Assembly: GCA_016802295.1 (NCBI GenBank)
Contig: JAESIW010000138.1
Location: 2,732,539 to 2,796,538 of the forward strand
Direction of reading: 5' to 3'
Length of the DNA stretch: 64,000 nt
Origin: Brachionus rotundiformis
Taxonomy: Eukaryota > Rotifera > Eurotatoria > Ploima > Brachionidae
Shown here: piece by piece, positions 12,402 through 24,693 of the stretch
Layout of the letters: every line of letters begins with the position of its first letter
How positions within the stretch are numbered: the first letter of the stretch is position 1
Notes under the pieces: generated by a model
The model's database searches: none
Seen by the model: the letters and a program-made list of their open reading frames with translations, nothing else
Told to the model about the DNA's origin: nothing
Position numbers and translations under genes: made by a program

Positions 12402-12819
12402 TTTATATCTGAGAAAAAAAAAGTTAAATTTGATCATTTTTTAAGGTAAAGAAAAGATGATCGAATTGCGTTTATGAAAAATAATCGATTTAAAGGAACG
12501 CAATTCAATTTTTGTTCGAAATTTATTATTAATTAAATTAAAATTATTTTATCTAATATGAGACAAGAAATAAATAATCTATATTTATCTTCGTTTTAAT
12601 TTTGACCAAATAGGTACAAACTTAACTTTTAAAAGTTTATTGTTTTTAAAATAAAACTAAATCTATTATGAATAGTAAATGATAGAATTAGCATTTTTAA
12701 AATATTTTCTGTCAAAATATTTTATTATTTAAAACAAAAATGCACAATTGCACACAAAATTTTAATATTTATACATTTTTTTAACTAAAATAAAACCTTA
12801 AAGTTTAAAGTCTATCTAA
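12402..12819. promoter_or_regulatory. Shared divergent upstream region of PHAF1 (-) and ACOX copy 3 (+)
   Basis: 418 bp between two start codons facing away from each other, so both promoters must lie here or overlap the 5' ends. A perfect near-palindrome-like pair (GATCGAATTGCGTTTATG near 12458 and AACGCAATTCAAT near 12497) is visible; no recognisable core element otherwise. Confidence 0.4.
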
Positions 12820-15466
12820 ATGAATAAAGACCTAGTAAAAGAAAGACAGAGCTCTAAATTAAGAGTTGGCGAGTTAAATTCGTTTATTGGACGTAATTTG
12901 TTCCTTTCCGACAAAAGATATGAACAAGTCCTTGAATTAAGTAATTTCTAAAATAATATCAAATTAAATAGTTGTGAAAACATTTTTAAAGAAAAATCTC
13001 TTGCATCTCAGATCAAGTCCTTGTATGATGAAAATTATGAAAATTTGGAAAGAGGTCAAAAATATGAGCTTGTTTTAAAAAAGTCATTGGAATTAATTGA
13101 ATTTGCCAATGACAACAACATTACCAATTATATGGAATACACTTACCTAATTGGGTACTTAATTAACAAATTTTGTTTTCTTTTTTTTATAAATTTACCA
13201 GAGAAGTAATGGGTACTGAAAAGCACTTATTTGGTCTTCATTTTACAATGTTTACTATTTCTTTGGAGCTTTGGAGCACTCCTGAGCAAAATGCCTACTG
13301 GAGCAGATTTCTTAAAGACAACGGAGTTTTTGGAACCTATATTCAAACTGAAATTGGACATGGAACTTTTATTCGAGGCTTAGAGACCACAGCAACTTAT
13401 GATCGAAGCACTCAAGAATTCATACTTGATAGTCCTACATTGACTTCTATCAAATTTTGGCCTGGAGCATGTAGAAATCTAAACTTAAATAATCAAGAAT
13501 AAAAAATTTTATTTAGCTGGAAAGACCTGTAATTATGCCATTGTTATGGCTAAATTAATTATTGATGGCAAAGATCATGGTATACACGCATTTGTAGTTC
13601 AATTAAGGTCTTTGGATAACCATTCTCCAGTGCCTGGAATCGAGCTAGGAGATATCGGAAAAAAACACGCCTATGAAGCTATTGATAATGGATTTGTTAA
13701 GTTTAATAATGTAAGAATTCCCAGAAATAATATGCTTATGAGATTTGCACAAGTATTGCCAAATGGAGAATTTAAGAGATTAGGAAATGAAATTGTGATG
13801 TATGCCTGCATGCTTATCATGCGTGGAGTTTTGTGTATGTTTGCATCGTTATTGCATTCGATTTCAACTACTATAGCCATTAGATACAGCTGTGTCAGGC
13901 GTCAAACGGCAGATCCAAATGGGTGAGAATTTGTTTTTATTAAATAAGATCTATTTGATATATATGAGCAAAAATTATCAAAATATATCCAAAGTCAGCG
14001 TTTAATATATTAAAAATTTATCTTATTTTTTATCAATAAGAAAAATTTGAAAAAATTTGTAAAAATGAATTTTTAAATCAATTTTTTAATTATTTAAGTT
14101 TTAATTATCTATTTAAATTGAAAGATTAATAAAATTCAAAGAACAATAATTAATTCATTATAATATTTTATTAATTTTAAAGACTCGAGCCTCAAATATT
14201 AGATTATCAGACACAGCAATATAGGCTTTTACCTGGATTGGCCACTACTTATGCAAATTTTTTTGGTACAATCAATTTCAGAAATATTTTAAACACTTTC
14301 AAAAAAAATTCAAAAAATTTTTCCCAAATAGATCCAAATGAATTAGCCAAAGTATTTTTGTTTTTTTTTCACATTGTCCAAAAAAAGGTAGTAATGTCAA
14401 AAATTTAGCTACATGCTTTGTCTTCAGGTGTTAAAGCGATTGTATTTGATGACTGTTTAAAATTTGCCCAATTAAACAGACTTTGTTGCGGAGGACATGG
14501 CTATTCCGCTTCATCTGGTCTTCAACCAGTTATTCAGGAAGCTGATGCTGGCTGTACTTATGAAGGCGATAATATTGTTTTGTATCTTCAAACAGCACGA
14601 TTTTTGCTCAAATCAGTACAAAAAGGCTTTTCTCCTCATCTAGAACTGGAAAACTTACAAGAAATTAAGAATTCAGCAGTGTTCAAGAGATTTGAAAAAT
14701 ATATTTTACTTTTCGAGAATCTTTATGAAAGGTAAAATAGATAAACAATTTAATTGTTCAAAATTAATGAAAATTTATTTATTTTAGTCAAATTGACGAT
14801 ATATCAAATCGGATGATAGGTTTGATGGAAGTGCAGAAAATGGACCGCTTCCAAGCTTGGAACAGTTCAAGTGTTTCGTTGGTAGAAACTGCAAAGGTAA
14901 ATTATATCATTTGGATAAAAGCTTAAATTAATATAATTTTAGATTTATATAAATTTATTTATTATTTATATGAATTTAAATGGAATTTATGAACACCAAA
15001 AAAGTGAATGCTTAGAAAACCAGGAAATTTTGGAAGAATTATTCGAGCTTTACTTAGCATACAGTGTCGTGGAAAAATTTCCGAATTATCTTTTAAAAGT
15101 ATTTAAAAATAAAATACTTAAATTTTATTAAAAGGTTTGATAAGCTTGGTCTAATTGATGGCAATCAAATGACTGAGCACCAAAATCGCTTATTTGAACT
15201 TTTAAAAAAAGTTCGTGTAAATGCAGTTTGCTTGGTAGATGCATTTGGATGGTCAGATTCTAATTTAGGTAATTAGACTATGAAATACAGAAAATTATTG
15301 AAAATTAAATCTTTAAATTAAAGCAAGTAGTTTGGGAGTTTATGATGGTAATGTGTATGAAAAATTATTTCAATTTGCTGAAAGTTCATTGTTCAATCAA
15401 AATTATGCAAATCAAGTTTTTAATAAAGTGGCTAAACCATATATTCTATCAAAATCAAAATTATGA
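12820..15466 (+). CDS. ACOX1: Peroxisomal acyl-CoA oxidase, copy 3
   Basis: Complete ACOX1-type gene, 660 aa, ten exons: 12820-12940, 12992-13154, 13202-13470, 13517-13922, 14183-14351, 14409-14731, 14788-14896, 14943-15098, 15145-15268, 15324-15466. Starts MNKDLVKERQS. Seen: GTYIQTEIGHGTFIRGLETTATY, IRYSCVRRQTADPNG, CCGGHGYSASSG and CTYEGDN (catalytic Glu codon 14562-14564). Ends SKSKL, a canonical PTS1. The second exon starts at 12992, where the acceptor gives the same residue spacing as copy 2. The ninth exon starts at 15145 rather than at the earlier AG, because only that site keeps frame. It differs from copy 1 in lacking the intron before GIEVGD, and from copy 2 in keeping four introns that copy 2 lacks. 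The 260-bp intron 13923-14182 is the longest. Confidence 0.96.
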
Positions 15467-15848
15467 AAAACAGAAAAATATTATCTTAATAAATAAAATT
15501 GCTTTAAAAACATTATTTTTATTTCACCATTTAATTAATTTGCGAATATGTTAATATTCTAAAAATGTGAAAGAAAATTTGCTGACCATCGTGGTATATA
15601 TCTAAAGATTACAATGAAAAAGAAAATTTGTCATAAATATTTTAAATTTTAAGACTTTTTTATTTTCTGAATAAATAAATTTTATGATTATATTTGATCA
15701 ATTAATGAATTATCAATTAAAAATTAAAAAAAAATTAATTTAAAGTACTTTTTATTGAGTATAACTTTAAATAAAATTATAGTAAAACCAATTTTCATCT
15801 TTAGCTTGTCAATTCCTTGAAAAATAAAATTATTAATTTTAATTAAAT
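15467..15848. other. Convergent 3' spacer, ACOX copy 3 and NAC-alpha
   Basis: About 380 bp between two facing stop codons; both polyadenylation sites must lie here (AATAAA candidates near 15487 on the plus strand and several TTTATT on the minus side). No gene seen. Confidence 0.5.
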
Positions 15849-16580
15849 CTAAACGGAATTAAAGCAAACCATAATAGCGTTGACAATATCGTTGTTGTTG
15901 TTTTTAAGAGCTTTGATAGCCTTCTTTCTGCTAACATTCGATTGAGAAACAACAATTTCGATATCTTTTTCTTCAATACCAGTAGCATCGACTTCTTCAC
16001 CATCATCTTCTTCTTCAACAATGGTTTCTGGTTTTTTAACTTCTGCAACTGGGGCAGATTCTCCACTTTGAGCAGTTTGGGCAGCTTGTTGGAACTTAAG
16101 TCTTTCAGCAGCAGCCATTTGAGCCTGTTGGGACAAGTCTTCGACCTTGGCTTCGCCAAAAACAATATAGGTATCAGAAGCGGGCGATTTGTAAACGTCT
16201 GGTTTACTGATTACAAAAATGATATTTTTTGATTTTCTCATTGTAACTCTAGTAATTCCAGGAACTTGTTTAAGACCTAATTTTTGAATAGCTTTACGAG
16301 CTTTTTTCTCGCTACGACTTTGCTTGTGTTGTTCGCTCATCTAAAAAAGAAAAGACTTTTATCACCAAATTACAGATAGTTTAAGGTAAAAAAATTGACT
16401 AACTGGTTCGCCGGTTTCACCTTTGGTTTCTGCCTCGGCCTCGTCACCTGAACTTTCGGATTCATCTCCTGAATCGTTATCTCCCTTACCCTCTTCGATT
16501 TTGACTTGTTCAGTCTCTTGGGTTTTTGCTTGCTCAGCTTGGACGCTTTCTTCGGCAGCTTGGGTCTTAGCTTTTGGCAT
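15849..16580 (-). CDS. NACA: Nascent polypeptide-associated complex subunit alpha
   Basis: NAC-alpha pairs with BTF3/NAC-beta at the ribosomal exit tunnel and shields nascent chains. Two exons: 16580-16404 and 16340-15849, 222 aa (human short form 215). The N-terminus is Glu/Lys/Ser-rich and acidic. The NAC domain follows with SRSEKKARKAI, GITRVTMRKSKNIIFVI, PDVYKSPASDTYIVFGEAK and EDLSQQAQ. The C-terminal UBA domain has EEKDIEIVVSQSNVSRKKAI and ALKNNNNDIVNAIM. The second exon opens with an ATG, which could mislead a gene finder into calling only that exon. The splice P|MSEQHKQ matches the family. Confidence 0.97.
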
Positions 16581-17989
16581 TTTTGGTCTCGTTATGACAA
16601 GATAATTTTATTCTAAATTAAGTCAGAAAAAAATTAAAATTTTTAACCTCTGATTAAAATGGATTTATTTTTACAAGAATTAAAAAACAATAAGTAATGA
16701 TAAGATATTTATGGTTAAAGTAAAAATTATTTATTATTTTTCGAAAAATTCCTAATTATTAGTCAGTATATGCATATTAATTTATGAAGCTCACATTGAA
16801 ATTGTTTGAAGAGTTTAGGTACCTTGAGGTAACGTGCAAACAATTTTTTTTTTTGAAAAACTGAATGGAAACTATTTTTATGGAAAATATCCACAAAGTT
16901 TTGTTTTGTGAATTTTCAAATTTTTTATGAACGCTTATTAAATGAATTTTAGCTAGAGAGTGTGTTGCTTAGGATTTGCTTTTTTCTTGCATTGCAAATT
17001 TCTTAAATATTTTGCTTAATTTAGTGAAAACAAAATCTTTTTATTTATGAATTTGTGCAAAAAATTTTAGATCTTAAAAATATAATGTCTGATATCTATT
17101 ATTTTATTATTTGATTAACCTTAATAAATTAAATTTGCCAAATAAAAGTCAAGCTGAACCACTTTGAATATTTTTTTATTTACAAATATTAATATTTAAA
17201 TGAACTTGAACAAAACAAAAAAATTAAATCTTTTTGGTAGCTTAAATTTATATTAATATATTGGTAATAACTTTTTTATATAAAAAATCTTATCAGACTA
17301 ACATAATAATTAATGATAACTATTAAGGCTACTCTGTATTTAATAGGCTTCCATGAAAAGAAATATGAAACAGACACCACGATTACAGACATGAGTTTTA
17401 AAAATTCATAGATATATGTTTTTCAATTTAGAAGACTAGATAAACTTAATGTCAAAATTAACAAAATATACTTCAAATGGAGCTTTTCAAAAGCTTTAAA
17501 AGCAAAAATTAAATCACAAAGATTTAAAGATATTTAGCATAAATCAAAAAGCCTTATTACAAAAAGTAATAATAAGAAAAGAACATAAATTTACAAAATT
17601 GAAAAAAATTTATTAAACCAAATTTAAACTATTTATACTGACAAAAAAACATAAAACAAATCATCAGTGAAAATTGAATATTGTTCCATGAAAAAAAAAA
17701 CTTAGTGTAAATTAGTTTAAAAAATGTATTCATCAATAATCCATTTATTGAAAATAATCTTAAAAATATTAGCAACTATAAAAAATTAAATATTTTAATA
17801 AGCAAAGATATATATGTTTATTTATATATATATATTCGAAGTCTGAAAAAAATATTTTCTTATGACTGAATGCTTTCTTTAAACCGATAGTAAAAATAAT
17901 ATATGTGTGCAATTTTTAGTTATACTTTTTAAAATGATTGAAAAAAAAACATTTCTTAAACATCATTAATTTACAAAATTAAAAATTGT
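16581..17989. other. Intergenic, no gene seen
   Basis: 1.4 kb between the NAC-alpha start and the AMPK-beta stop (both minus strand). Stops in all frames; it contains a short TA-microsatellite near 17820-17833. Should include the NAC-alpha promoter. Confidence 0.5.
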
Positions 17990-19058
17990 TTATATTGGTT
18001 TGTAAAAGCAAGTCGTGACAAATTTTTGTTTAAAGCGATAAGTCGAGCTGAGAACCATAACGCCATCCTGAAATGATTTTAAATGATTTATGATTTCACC
18101 AATTTTGTTATAAAACAACTTACCCTTATGGATAAAGCATACAAATGTTTGAGCATAACATGATTTGGTTCCGGCAATAATGCTGGCTCACACTTAATTT
18201 AAACCATTTTAAAAAATAATTTTTCATCTTTTATTAAAAAAATTACTCTTGCTGAAGTATCTTTATTCAGAACTATATTTAGTAACTGGGGTGGTAAATA
18301 AGGTGGTTTGTCCATTGACATTGAATGAAGACCCCTTACTGGTAATTCATCTGTATATTCTCCTGGTGGTGACTTTGACAAATCGTCATTGCCTTTAAAT
18401 AATTGCATAGTTGTTAAATATTAATAAATTTATTCTAGATTGATTACTTTTTTGGCCTACTGGAGCTATTGAGTCTATTTCCAAAGCATCCATTACCTCA
18501 AAGTCAGTCTTTTTAACATTGACTACATTATTTTTTCCATTGAAATTGTCATCAATGCACGCTTGATTTGGATCATATTCCCATTTTCCATCGACAACAA
18601 ATTTATATTGATGCTCACCTTCTGGTAACTCAACTATGAGCATGTAATCACCATCACTTTTGATCATTTGAAGTTTTTCTTTCCAACCAGTGAATGTACC
18701 AATAAGATAAACATCTTTGGCAAGTTTTCCGCTGTATTTGAAAACTACAGGAAGTTTTTTGATTGCAGATTCGCTTCTAGTTTGATTTTGATTGGGAAAA
18801 TTAAATATGGGAATACTTTTGGTTGGACTCTTTTAAAAACAAGCTTTAGCGTTAAGATTACTTAAAGCAAATAACTACATTAGGACTTCTGGCACCAATT
18901 GTTGGACCTATTGAAATGTCTTCATCTTCGATCATTTCATCACCTGGATAAGAAAAATCCATTGATGGATTGTAACCAGAACCAGTACTGGTTTGAGTGT
19001 TTATATGAGGATTTCTTAGATACTCATTTCGCATTTGTTTGTGTGATGTCTGACCCAT
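17990..19058 (-). CDS. PRKAB1: AMP-activated protein kinase, beta subunit
   Basis: The beta subunit scaffolds the AMPK trimer and senses glycogen. Five exons: 19058-18879, 18829-18448, 18392-18247, 18192-18124, 18067-17990; 284 aa (human 270-272). It starts MGQTSHK, a fitting N-myristoylation site. The glycogen-binding CBM48 domain (about residues 86-165) has FTGW (Trp109, the equivalent of human W100), a Ser at 118 aligned with the S108 autophosphorylation/drug-site Ser, and LPEGEHQYKFVVDGKW. The C-terminal ASC domain has PPYLPPQLLNIVLNKDT, CEPALLPEPNHVMLKHLYAL and VTTCFYKPI at the very end. The first exon donor is at 18878 (after SPN); the nearer GT at 18869 would break the frame. It cannot be assigned to vertebrate beta1 or beta2, which split later. 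Confidence 0.96.
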
Positions 19059-19685
19059 TTTAAAAATCTTCTGAATAAAATTTTTGATTAATTATTTTTA
19101 AAATGTTAAAATTAAATATTTGAAAGTAAAAACCAGTATTTTTTTTTAGTAATAAAATTTAAAAAAAAGCTTTAGTTTTTTATTTTAATTTCGTTCAAGC
19201 TTAATAAATTATGCATGATATCAAAGTTATAATAAAAGACATTTTCTCTCAAATTACGTTGTTTATTTTTTATCCCCGTAAATCAACTTGATATGTAGTT
19301 AAAAGAAATTAAAGCATTATGCTAAATAATTGCAAAATTATTCCGATTTATTAAATAATATAACTTAACATTCAGGTTAAAAGCTATCATCTAAAAAAAA
19401 AATTTAAAAAACCACACAATAAAAATTGAAATATAATATTTTTTTTATAAAATGATCAATTAAGATTTTTTTATTTAAATTAAAATTTTAATAGTTTATT
19501 AGTTAAAGTTAAAGATTTTATCAGAATTTTTTTTGTTATTAATCAACCACTTAAATTCATCCCGGAAAAAAAAAATTTGAATTTTTTAAATTTATTTTCA
19601 AAAATAAAACATTGGCACAAATTTATCAATCAAAAAACAAAATAAATAAAATTAAAAAAGATGAATGAAAACTTTTAAAAACAAA
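19059..19685. other. Intergenic, no gene seen
   Basis: 0.63 kb between the AMPK-beta start and the RSF1-like stop. AT-rich with poly-A/T runs; the AMPK-beta promoter is expected here. Confidence 0.5.
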
Positions 19686-21578
19686 TTAAAATTTTTGTTG
19701 GTCTAAATTTTGATTAAAATAATCATCTTCATTATAAGCAGTGTATTCATTATCATCATCGCTTTGTTGAATAACTCGTTTAAAATTATTACGAAATATT
19801 CTGAATTTTTTCATTCGGTTTTCTAGCCTATGACTTTGTTCCATGTCTGTTTCATCCGGACTGGTCACTTCTCTAGTAAATTTTTTCTTATTTTTAACAA
19901 ATTTTTTATTTTTATCATTTTTTCTAATTATCTCATTAGACTCTGATTCCGATTCATCATAGCTTAAAAAACTTTTCTTTATATCAATTTCATAAGTAGA
20001 AAATTCAGAATTTTCTTTTTCATCATCTGAAATGATCGACTCAGAATTTTCAATATTTCTAAAGCTTTCCACTGAATCTCTGTCTTCTTGATCTGACTCT
20101 TCGTTGTTTATACCTGTAGCTTCTTTTATTTGCTTGTCAAATTCTTCAAATGTATACTTAATTTTTGACTTGACTCTACGTGATCTTTTATCTTGGCCAA
20201 AAGTCTCTAGAGATGAAAATGTGTCCTCGAATTTCTCTTCCAGTAATCTTGTTTCTTTTTCCAATTTTTTAAGATGATTTTCTTCTTCTTTTTTTATTTG
20301 TTTAATTTTCCTTTCCTCAGCTTCTTTCTTGTCTAATTCAATTTGATCCAATTTTGACTGAAGATTTTTAATTAAAAAACTATGTTCACATATTGGACAG
20401 TACCAGTCTCCATCAGGAATTTCTTCTATATGAGGCTTTAAGCAGTCCAAATGATATTTAAAATCACAACTATCACAAATAATTAACATGTAACTTTCTT
20501 TAATCTCAGAACATTTTATGCATCGAGAATCTTCATCATTTTCTTCCAATGTATTTTCATATATTCCATTGTCTGTTCCTAAACAATTTATTTCATCCTC
20601 AGATTCTGAAACTAACTTCTTTCTTTTCCTTAATCGTTTTGTTTTTGATTCTGGCTTTAAATTTTTTTGATAGCGCTTAGCTATATTAAAATATTAAGTT
20701 CCTCTAAAACTATATTTGTTGATTAAAAATTACATTCATTTAATTTTTGAAGCGATGGTTCTCGAAGTAAATTATCTATCAAATCTCTAATTTGTTGAAC
20801 ATTTCTGAAGAAAAAAAATCATATTATTAAATAATTTTGTATAAGTTTTATTAAGTTTAAAATTTTTACTTGGCTACTAATTGCCAAGAATATCCCTGTA
20901 CATCAATGGAGTATTGAGAAAAAAGTCGAACATTGAAATTAGAATCTGTATAAAACCAAAATTCAGATCCATTTATGTCCTTCCCTACTGACTTAAATCT
21001 AAGTCCAGTACCATCATCACTATTTTCATTTATAAATTGCTTAAATCGCGGATTTTCATCAAATTGTGATTCAACCAGGGTCTTTAAAAAATATAAATTA
21101 AGAGAAATAAATTAATAAATTTTAAAATTTTACCTGTATAAATTTTAGTTTAGTTTTTAGTTCTAAAAAACAAAAATCTTTGAACATAAAGCTATTGGCA
21201 AAGTTCTTTTGTATAAACTTATTGATACAAATTAAATTAAGTGTGACTTAGCCAAGTGTTAAAAATACCTTGTTTAAAGCAAATTCTATTTTATCTTTTT
21301 TTAGATTTTTACCAAAACTGGTATTTCTAATTAAGCACCAAAAGAAATCTTTTAAATATTGCGTAACTATTTTAAAGAAATTTTTAAATAAGTATTATTT
21401 TTTAGAAAAGATTACTTTGAGTTTGGTTAATTAGACTAGCTTCGAAATTATCAAAAGCAAACTCTTTTAATGCTAAAAACTTTCCAAATTTATCGATAAA
21501 TGATAAGATGACTCCATAATTTATATCATTAAGAAGTGACTTCATTTCTAAATTAATCGTTTCGGAAGAAATTTCCAT
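19686..21578 (-). CDS. RSF1: RSF1-like chromatin-remodelling protein (WHIM region + PHD finger)
   Basis: RSF1 is the histone-binding partner of the ISWI ATPase SNF2H. Six exons: 21578-21416, 21366-21269, 21217-21134, 21081-20870, 20804-20734, 20680-19686; 540 aa, far shorter than human RSF1 (about 1,440). The N-terminal half carries the DDT/WHIM-like part: VILSFIDKFGKFLALKEF, then LVESQFDENPRFKQFI, then VGKDINGSEFWFY..NFNVRLF and YSWQLVAKNVQQIRDLI, which follow RSF1. A C4HC3 PHD finger comes next: CIKC...CDSCDFKYHLDCLKPH then PDGDWYCPICEH, with all eight zinc ligands. The rest is charged coiled coil (about 370-420) and low-complexity acidic/Lys sequence. A BAZ/ACF-type relative is the main alternative, but the domain order favours RSF1. 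Confidence 0.88.
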
Positions 21579-22094
21579 TTTTTTGATTATTTTTGCTACT
21601 TTGAAATAAAATTTTTTCTAAATCATATTTCTAAAACATTTTTGCATTTAATTTATTTAAAAAGCTCAATAAATGAGGCCAAATATTTAAATTTAGTTTT
21701 AAATCAGGTAATTTTCAGATATTTAGGAGTAAAGATAAAATTAATATAAAGAAATTTAAATTTTATTATGCCGTTCAAGATTCTATACAGCTCTATCAAA
21801 GAAAAATGAAGAAAAATTAAGTTTTGTTTTGAAATTACATGCATTATATGGAAATAAATGCAAAATTTAAAACAGCTAAAAAAAAGCTTTTGATTTTGTC
21901 TTAAATTTTTTAAAATTTTTATCAAACTTTTCATAATTACAATTTAAACTACTAAATTTTACTAATTTGACAAATTTTTATTCAAAAATAAAAAAAAGAT
22001 AAATTTGATTAATCATCTAAGTAGGTGTCAAAAAAATAAAAGATTTTTTATAAATAATTTTCATAACAACAATAACAAGACTTAGCTGTCTTTT
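21579..22094. other. Intergenic, no gene seen
   Basis: 0.5 kb between the RSF1-like start and the RNase T2 stop, AT-rich; RSF1 promoter expected. Confidence 0.5.
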
Positions 22095-22907
22095 TCAATT
22101 TTTATGCTTGTGAAAAAAATTCATCGAATATTTAATTGTGGGATAATGAATTGGAATTCCGGGTTGGCATTGTATTTCTTGAGGTGAGTTATTGTTAGCA
22201 ATTTTGACTAATTCAATAGCTTTAAATTCGCAATCAACTAATTGAAAAGATTTGCTCAGACAAATTTGCATTTGACTCAAATATTGGACATCTGATTCTT
22301 TCAAAACATAGCATACTATCATAGGTTCGACCTTAAAATAAGTTCTAATGGAATATTTTATTTTGTCTAAATCGTATAGAAGAGAATCGTCAGGTTCGAT
22401 ACCAAATTTTGTTAAAGCTGGACCAAAATCAAATGAACTTCTCATATCTAGTGAAGTATTAAAATAGTCGCTTTCAGACTTTATTTGAGGTAAGCTTAGA
22501 GCACAAGTTCCATGTTTTTCCCACTCATGCTTCCAAAATGACTCTAATGGTGTATTGGTGTACAAATTAGGCCAGAACTCAAGCAACTCTGGCAGAAGCC
22601 ATTTAATTCTATTGAAATCAAATGGAAGGGATTTGTTACAATATTGAGGTCCTATTTCGGTCTTGATTGATGGCCATAGACCATGAATTACCCAAGTGGT
22701 TATATTTTTAGCAATGGAGCATGTGTTTGGACCAGGAAACATACAAGACGAAGCAGGCCATATTTGACGAAATATTAAATAATCAAAGTCATTATTTTTT
22801 TCATAATGACGTTTAATTAACTCATTATGGTTTGAATTCGACCGTGCCAAGCTAAAATTTACCAAAAATAATAAACTAATTGGAAAAAAAATTAATCTAA
22901 AATGCAT
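22095..22907 (-). CDS. RNASET2: Secreted RNase T2
   Basis: RNase T2 is an acid endoribonuclease of lysosomes or secretions that cuts single-stranded RNA to 3'-phosphates through a 2',3'-cyclic intermediate. Single exon, 270 aa, about the usual length. Residues 1-21 form a signal peptide (hydrophobic run ending near SLARS). Catalytic motif CAS I is VIHGLWPS (His75). CAS II is FWKHEWEKHGTC (His127, Glu128, His132). All expected catalytic residues are present. Multiple Cys suit the family disulfides (CMFPGP..C, YCNKS, GTC, CYV, IC, DC, QC). It has no intron although its neighbours have many. It is divergent to the Aster gene, with 1.8 kb between starts. Confidence 0.97.
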   Translation of the reverse strand: MHFRLIFFPISLLFLVNFSLARSNSNHNELIKRHYEKNNDFDYLIFRQIWPASSCMFPGPNTCSIAKNITTWVIHGLWPSIKTEIGPQYCNKSLPFDFNRIKWLLPELLEFWPNLYTNTPLESFWKHEWEKHGTCALSLPQIKSESDYFNTSLDMRSSFDFGPALTKFGIEPDDSLLYDLDKIKYSIRTYFKVEPMIVCYVLKESDVQYLSQMQICLSKSFQLVDCEFKAIELVKIANNNSPQEIQCQPGIPIHYPTIKYSMNFFHKHKN

Positions 22908-24693
22908 CTTGCAAATTAAAAATAATTAGCGTGATTTTTTAAAATTCTCTAATGGTTTTTTCAGTAATGGTTAAACGTCATTGGGGAAAATAGTTAAAAA
23001 AGTAGTACAAAGTGATTTAATAATGGCAATATTAATAGCAAATTTTGTGTGAATTTATATTAATTAAATGTATCAAGATGAAATCTAATCCAAATTAACT
23101 TTAATTTAAAATGTTTAAGGTTCGAAAAACAATATTTAAGTCTTTTAATTAGCAATATTATCTTCTATTCAGATAATATAATGATCACACTTTTTACATT
23201 TAATAGACTTTAAATTTCTTAGTCAAATAATCAATGTTTGTTATTTTTAAATTACATTTAAAAAAAAATAAATCTTCTTAAATGATAGATAAGATAAAAA
23301 GTCATTCTAAAGTGTAATTTTAGAAAATTTCCTAATATATTTCAAAATTCTTCTTAATTCATGATATATCTTTTTCAGATTATTTTTCGAAGATTGAATA
23401 TTAAATTCTTACTCTAATTAACCAATTCAAATTCTGAAATTGATATTTAAAAATATTTTTGACGTATTTGAGAAGAAAATTTTGTTGGTTGTAAGATATA
23501 TTCAAACAATCTAGAGACTAAATTTTTCCGAGGTCTTAATGTTTGTTACCGGCTGTATCTTAAATCAAGAAAATCCAAATTAAACAAATACTCATTATTC
23601 AATTTGAGAATTAAATTATAGTAATTTTAAATTTCTGTATTTCGTGATAGAGTACAAAAATAAATTCTAATATCGATTTTAAATCAAAATTTGCAAAATT
23701 TAAAATGCATATTAAATTAAAATTATTTGATAAAAAAAACATAATATGATACCATGAAAAGTTTGGCTAGTAATTATTTTATTTATTTAGGAAGATTTTT
23801 ATTTAAAATGGATTAAATATGATTAAAAAATTGTCAATAACAGTAAAATATCCTGTTTAAATTATTAAATCATAAATTAGTATTATATAATTAATTTCGC
23901 TGAAATAAATTAAAGATCAAAATAAACTTTGTCCTTGTCTATGATTATTTATCAAAAATTAGAATTCAAAATTCAAAAAAACTGTTCATTTTCTCAGCAA
24001 ATTTTAAAAATATGTAATCACTACAATAAAAACATCTTAAATTATAATTTTCTAGCAATAAAAGTTTAAAGAATTCATAAAATTTTGTACGTTTTATTTA
24101 TAAAGTTCAAAATTTAGACAAGTTTATTTTTGTCATTATTGCCAAGTACACACTAAAAAACAAGAAAAAACTGTCATTTTAAAATTTTAATATTTATTAT
24201 AGAATTTTAAGGCTCTTTTGATTTAACTTCATATTTAGAAAATAACAGAATTTTTTTTTTCATAAGTTTATTGAGATTCTAAAAGCGGATATTTTAACCT
24301 AGTTCTATCAAAAATCTTGGGACCTCTCATTATTGAACTAGATTAATAGTATTACTGGCCTATTTTTAATCAATCCTAAATTTAAGTTAAACATACCTTC
24401 AGACATTATTAATAAAACTTTTACGACGCTTGCTAATTTATTAAAATATGTGTTTCGCTTGAAAAGAAAGTTTGTTCAATATTTGCACAAAATCGGACGA
24501 TTTGTATTTGGCGCATTATTAATGCGTTGGTAAAGCAATATTTTTGTTTTGGTTTTTTTTAATTTATAATGCAAAATAAATTATTCAAAGGGTCGTATGA
24601 AATCCTAATCAAGAAATAAAAATTAAAATTAAGAAAAATTATAATTCAAAATTTTATTTTAGATTTTTATTTAAATCATGATCCTTTAGAGCC
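22908..24693. other. Divergent intergenic region, RNase T2 (-) / Aster (+)
   Basis: 1.8 kb with stops in every frame. It must hold both promoters. A TTTTAG near 24657-24662, 32 bp before the Aster start codon, may be a 5'-UTR intron (or trans-splice) acceptor. No gene or repeat recognised. Confidence 0.5.

Noticed and set aside
15839..16165. 108-codon minus-strand ORF overlapping NAC-alpha in another frame
   Set aside because: Lys/Leu-rich frame shadow of the NAC-alpha UBA and NAC coding sequence.
17816..17835. TA-rich tract, considered as a promoter or origin
   Set aside because: Simple microsatellite in a generally AT-rich spacer.
21704..21934. Minus-strand 76-codon hydrophobic ORF upstream of RSF1
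   Set aside because: Composition is what AT-rich DNA gives (Phe, Ile, Leu, Lys); no conserved motif.
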